Origin: Limnohabitans sp. Rim8
GTDB lineage: Bacteria > Pseudomonadota > Gammaproteobacteria > Burkholderiales > Burkholderiaceae_C
Direction: 5' to 3'
Length of the DNA: 64,000 bases
NCBI RefSeq assembly: GCF_945869175.1
Contig: NZ_CAMBNZ010000002.1
Span: 1 to 64,000 of the forward strand
Shown: in pieces, positions 60,463 through 64,000 of the stretch
Layout of the letters: the number at the start of each line of letters is the position of its first letter
How positions within the stretch are numbered: position 1 is the first letter of the stretch
Translations under genes and position numbers: made by a program
The notes under the pieces: model-generated
Seen by the model: the letters and a program-made list of their open reading frames with translations, nothing else
What the model was told of the DNA's origin: nothing
The model's database searches: none

Positions 60463-61605
60463 TTATTTGCCGCCAGGAATCTTGCCTTCCACGCCCTTGA
60501 CATAGAACATCACACCACCCAGGAACTTGTCGTCGGCCACCGCATCTTTGGCCAGCATCACTTTACCGGCCTGGTCCACGATCGGGCCTTTCCAGATGGC
60601 GAAGCTGCCGTCTTTCAGACCGGCTTTGATCTCATCGACCTTCTTTTTGGTGTCTTCTGGCACGTCAGCGGCCACATTGACCATGTCGATCGCACCTTCT
60701 TTCACGCCCCACCAGCTTTGGCCAGTGCTCCACTTGCCTTCCAGGGCTTCACCCACGGCCTTGACGTAGTAAGGGCCCCAGTTGATCACGGCCGAACCCA
60801 AGTGGGCCTTGGGACCGTAGGCGGTCATGTCGGAGTCCCAGCCGAAGGCACGCTTGCCCAATTTTTCGGCGGTCTGCAACACGGCCGAAGAATCGGTGTT
60901 TTGCATCAACACGTCCGCACCACCATTGATCAGCGATGTCGCGGCTTCGGTTTCTTTCGGTGGGTTGAACCACTCGTTGACCCACACCACTTTGGTCTTG
61001 ACCTTGGGGTTGACCGACTGGGCGCCCATGGTGTAGCTGTTGATGTTGCGAATCACCTCGGGGATTGGGATGGAAGCCACCACGCCCAAGACGTTGGTTT
61101 TGGTCATCTTGCCCGCGATCACACCGGCCATGTACGCGCCTTCGTAGGTGCGGCTGTCGTAAGTGCGCATGTTTTCGGCGGTTTTGTAGCCCGTGGCGTG
61201 CTCAAACTTCGCGTCTTTGATGTCTGCAGCCACTTTGAGCATGGGCTCCATGTAACCGAAAGTGGTGCCAAAAATCAATTTATTGCCTTGGGCGGCCATG
61301 TCGCGGATCACGCGCTCCGCATCGGCGCTTTCTGGCACTTTTTCAACAAAACTGGTGACCACTTTGTCGCCATACGCTTTTTCGACTTCCTTGCGGCCGT
61401 TGTCGTGTGCAAAGGTCCAACCGCCGTCGCCCACCGGGCCGACATAAGCAAACGCCACCTTCAGAGGCTCGGGCTTGGCGGGCGCAGCAGCAGGAGCCTC
61501 GGCCTTGGGCGCTTCTTCTTTTTTGCCACAGCCCACCAATGCGGCGGCAGCCACAGCGCTCAGGGCCACCATCTTGACGAGGGTGCGCTTGGAAATGTCT
61601 GTCAT
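60463..61605 (-). CDS. BMP family ABC transporter substrate-binding lipoprotein
   Basis: Lipobox-like LVGCGKK; KVAFAYVGPVGDGGWTFAHDNGRKEVEKAYGDKV...FGTTFGYMEPMLKVA. Confidence 0.93.
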   Translation of the reverse strand: MTDISKRTLVKMVALSAVAAAALVGCGKKEEAPKAEAPAAAPAKPEPLKVAFAYVGPVGDGGWTFAHDNGRKEVEKAYGDKVVTSFVEKVPESADAERVIRDMAAQGNKLIFGTTFGYMEPMLKVAADIKDAKFEHATGYKTAENMRTYDSRTYEGAYMAGVIAGKMTKTNVLGVVASIPIPEVIRNINSYTMGAQSVNPKVKTKVVWVNEWFNPPKETEAATSLINGGADVLMQNTDSSAVLQTAEKLGKRAFGWDSDMTAYGPKAHLGSAVINWGPYYVKAVGEALEGKWSTGQSWWGVKEGAIDMVNVAADVPEDTKKKVDEIKAGLKDGSFAIWKGPIVDQAGKVMLAKDAVADDKFLGGVMFYVKGVEGKIPGGK

Positions 61606-61648
61606 GTCAGGTCCTTTGGAACAGGTTTACAGGGTTAGAAAAACACGA

Positions 61649-62572
61649 TTATGAACCGGGATAAAACGGCTTGCCCAAGGATGCGGGCATGTTCACACGT
61701 ATCCAGGTCGGGTTGCGCGAGATCATCGCCAGCACCACGATGGTGGCGATATAGGGCAGCGCCGTGAGCATCTGGCTGGGCACCTCAACGCCCATGCCTT
61801 GCAAATGGAACTGCAGCATCGTCACGCCACCGAACAGGTAAGCACCCAGCAAAACCCGTGCCGGACGCCAAGTGGCAAAAGTGGTCAGCGCCAAAGCAAT
61901 CCAGCCCTTGCCCGCCACCATGCCCTCGACCCACAAAGGCGTGTAGCTCACCGAGATGTACGCCCCGGCCAGCCCGCACAAAGCGCCACCGGCCACCACG
62001 GCCGCCAAGCGAATGCGCCGAACGGGATAGCCCAAAGCATGGGCCGAGGCGGGAGATTCCCCCACCGCCCTCAGCACCAAACCGGTGCGGCTTTTGTACA
62101 AGAACCAAACGAGTGCGACCACCAAGAGCATCGCACCATAAACCAGCGGGTGCTGCTTGAACAAGGCAGGCCCCAGGAGCGGGATATCGGCCAAGCCAGG
62201 GATGGCGTAATGCGGCCGATCCGGCAACTTTTCTTGCACGTAAGCGATGCCCACAAAAGCCGAAAACCCGACCCCAAACAAGCTCAGAGCCAACCCCGTC
62301 GCATATTGGTTGGTGCCCAGCCAGATCACCAGCACCCCGAAAATGGCGGCCAACAAAGCGCCTGCGCCCATGCCCGCCGCAAAACCCAGCCAGTCGTTGC
62401 CGGTGTGCACCACGCAGGCAAAGCCTGCTATGGCGGCACACAGCATCATGCCCTCGGCGCCCAAATTGACCACGCCGGCTTTTTCATTGATGAGCAAACC
62501 CAAAGCGGCCAGCGCCAGCACGGTGCCCGCGTTCAAGGTGGCTGCGATCAGCAAGGCATAAGACTCCATCAC
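61649..62572 (-). CDS. ABC transporter permease (nucleoside/BMP type, NupQ-like)
   Basis: ALAALGLLINEKAGVVNLGAEGMMLCAAIAGF, LRAVGESPASAHALGYPVRRIRL. Confidence 0.9.
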   Translation of the reverse strand: MMESYALLIAATLNAGTVLALAALGLLINEKAGVVNLGAEGMMLCAAIAGFACVVHTGNDWLGFAAGMGAGALLAAIFGVLVIWLGTNQYATGLALSLFGVGFSAFVGIAYVQEKLPDRPHYAIPGLADIPLLGPALFKQHPLVYGAMLLVVALVWFLYKSRTGLVLRAVGESPASAHALGYPVRRIRLAAVVAGGALCGLAGAYISVSYTPLWVEGMVAGKGWIALALTTFATWRPARVLLGAYLFGGVTMLQFHLQGMGVEVPSQMLTALPYIATIVVLAMISRNPTWIRVNMPASLGKPFYPGS

Positions 62573-63642
62573 ACGCTCCCCGTCTTTTGGGCCACCCAGC
62601 GCAGGCGGTAGGCCACCAAAGTGTCACACGCCAACAGGCAAAACAACAACAAGCCCTGAAACACACCCGTGATCGATTTGGGCAGGCCCAGGCGCGATTG
62701 CGCCAACTCGCCCCCAATGTAGAACATGCTCATGAGCACCGCCGACAGCACCATGCCCGCCGGGTGCAAACGCCCGACAAAGGCCACGATGATCGCGGCA
62801 AAACCATAACCTGCAGGCACATAAGGCGTGAGCTGGCCAATGGGCCCGGCCACCTCCAAAGCGCCAGCCAGGCCTGCCGCTCCACCTGAAGTCAGCAAAG
62901 CCACCCACAAGGCATTGCGCGAAGAAAAACCTGCGTACCGCGCCGCATCTGGCGCCAATCCGCCCACCTGCTGGGCAAAGCCGGCCCGCGTGCGGAACAA
63001 AAATACCCACAACAAGCCTGCCCCCACCAAACCCAGCAGCAAGCCCACACTCACGCGCGAACCCGTCATCAAGCGGGGGATTTGCGTCACCGCCTCAAAC
63101 GTTTTGGACTGCGGAAAATTGAACCCCGCCGGGTCCTTCCAAGGCCCATAGACCAAGTAGCTCAGCACCATGTCGGCCACATAAACCAGCATCAGGCTGA
63201 CCAGAATTTCGCTGGCGTTGAAACGGTCCCGCAGCAGGGCCGTGATGCCCGCCCACAACATGCCGCCCAAGACGCCCGCCAAGAGCACGGCCAACACGAT
63301 CCAACGGCCGGTGTCTTTGTCGGCCAACAAGGCCACACCGCCAGCGCACACCGCACCGATGACAAATTGCCCCTCGGCCCCAATGTTCCAGACGTTGGAG
63401 CGAAAGCACACCGACAAACCCAGCGCGATCACCAAAAGCGGTGTGGCCTTGACCATCAACTCACCCAGGGCATACGTGGTTTTGAGCGGTTCCCAAAAAA
63501 ACATTTGCAAACCGCGCACGGGGTCTTTGCCCAGCGCCATGAACAGCGCCACGCCCAAAAGCACCGTGAGCACGAGCGCCAGCAAAGGAGAAGCGTATGT
63601 CCACAAGCGTGAGGCCTGGGCACGGGGTTCAAGCCGCAGCAT
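62569..63642 (-). CDS. ABC transporter permease (nucleoside/BMP type, NupP-like)
   Basis: KATPLLVIALGLSVCFRSNVWNIGAEGQFVIGAV; C-terminal permease half; overlaps neighbours. Confidence 0.9.
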   Translation of the reverse strand: MLRLEPRAQASRLWTYASPLLALVLTVLLGVALFMALGKDPVRGLQMFFWEPLKTTYALGELMVKATPLLVIALGLSVCFRSNVWNIGAEGQFVIGAVCAGGVALLADKDTGRWIVLAVLLAGVLGGMLWAGITALLRDRFNASEILVSLMLVYVADMVLSYLVYGPWKDPAGFNFPQSKTFEAVTQIPRLMTGSRVSVGLLLGLVGAGLLWVFLFRTRAGFAQQVGGLAPDAARYAGFSSRNALWVALLTSGGAAGLAGALEVAGPIGQLTPYVPAGYGFAAIIVAFVGRLHPAGMVLSAVLMSMFYIGGELAQSRLGLPKSITGVFQGLLLFCLLACDTLVAYRLRWVAQKTGSV

Positions 63643-64000
63643 GCTGGACTCCTTCTTTGGCTAAAGGCCAAAGGCCACTCATCCACTCGCCAATCTTCGG
63701 TGCGGTGGCCTCGGCCCGCGCCACCGAAGGCGACAAACGCCCTTTGGCGATCACATGGATGCGGTCAGACAGCTCAAACAACTCTTCCAACTCCTCGCTC
63801 ACCACCAAGACCGCGCAACCCGCATCGCGCAGCGCCAAAATCTCGGCGCGAATCTGCGCGGCAGCGCCCACGTCCACGCCCCAGGTGGGTTGCGAGACGA
63901 TCAAGAGTTTCGGGGCCGCGCTGATTTCGCGCCCCACAATGAATTTTTGCAAATTGCCACCCGACAAAGACTGCGCAGGGGCCTGCGGCCCAGCCGCCTT
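63629..64000 (-). CDS. ABC transporter ATP-binding protein (nucleoside/BMP type), C-terminal part; 5' end outside window
   Basis: SLSGGNLQKFIVGREISAAPKLLIVSQPTWGVDVGAAAQIRAEILALRDAGCAVLVVSEELEELFELSDRIHVIAKGRLSP. Confidence 0.9.
   Translation of the reverse strand, partial: KAAGPQAPAQSLSGGNLQKFIVGREISAAPKLLIVSQPTWGVDVGAAAQIRAEILALRDAGCAVLVVSEELEELFELSDRIHVIAKGRLSPSVARAEATAPKIGEWMSGLWPLAKEGVQHAAA

Overview
This 64 kb window looks like a betaproteobacterial chromosome segment, probably Comamonadaceae-like by gene style (inference). Positions 1-8001 hold a compact plus-strand operon: CoA-transferase, 3-hydroxyacyl-CoA dehydrogenase, SDR, GntR regulator, two SMP-30/gluconolactonase-like proteins, a thiolase-like protein paired with a DUF35 Zn-ribbon/OB-fold protein, enoyl-CoA hydratase and an amidohydrolase. 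It resembles an uncharacterised CoA-dependent catabolic pathway, possibly with a retro-aldol C-C cleavage step. A brnT toxin remnant followed by an intact brnA antitoxin marks its right edge. From 8.5 to 22.2 kb is a molybdenum/tungsten-flavoured block: a form-II CoxSLM-type Mo-hydroxylase with CoxD/E/G maturation genes, a tungstate ABC transporter (tupBCA) whose permease carries an in-frame amber codon, TRAP transporter genes, and a ModE-like HTH fused to a PBP-like domain. The rest is mostly core and transport genes: dxs, ispA, xseB, polA, thrB, uvrD, slyD, guaC, dcd, add, a DEAD-box helicase, malonyl-CoA decarboxylase, benE and a BMP-type nucleoside ABC transporter. It also contains orphan tripartite-tricarboxylate binding proteins, a tandem pair of small secreted TPR-like proteins and an unusual interleaved inverted-repeat array between polA and thrB. 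No tRNA, rRNA or CRISPR was recognised. All family calls come from reading the translations; no database search was run.
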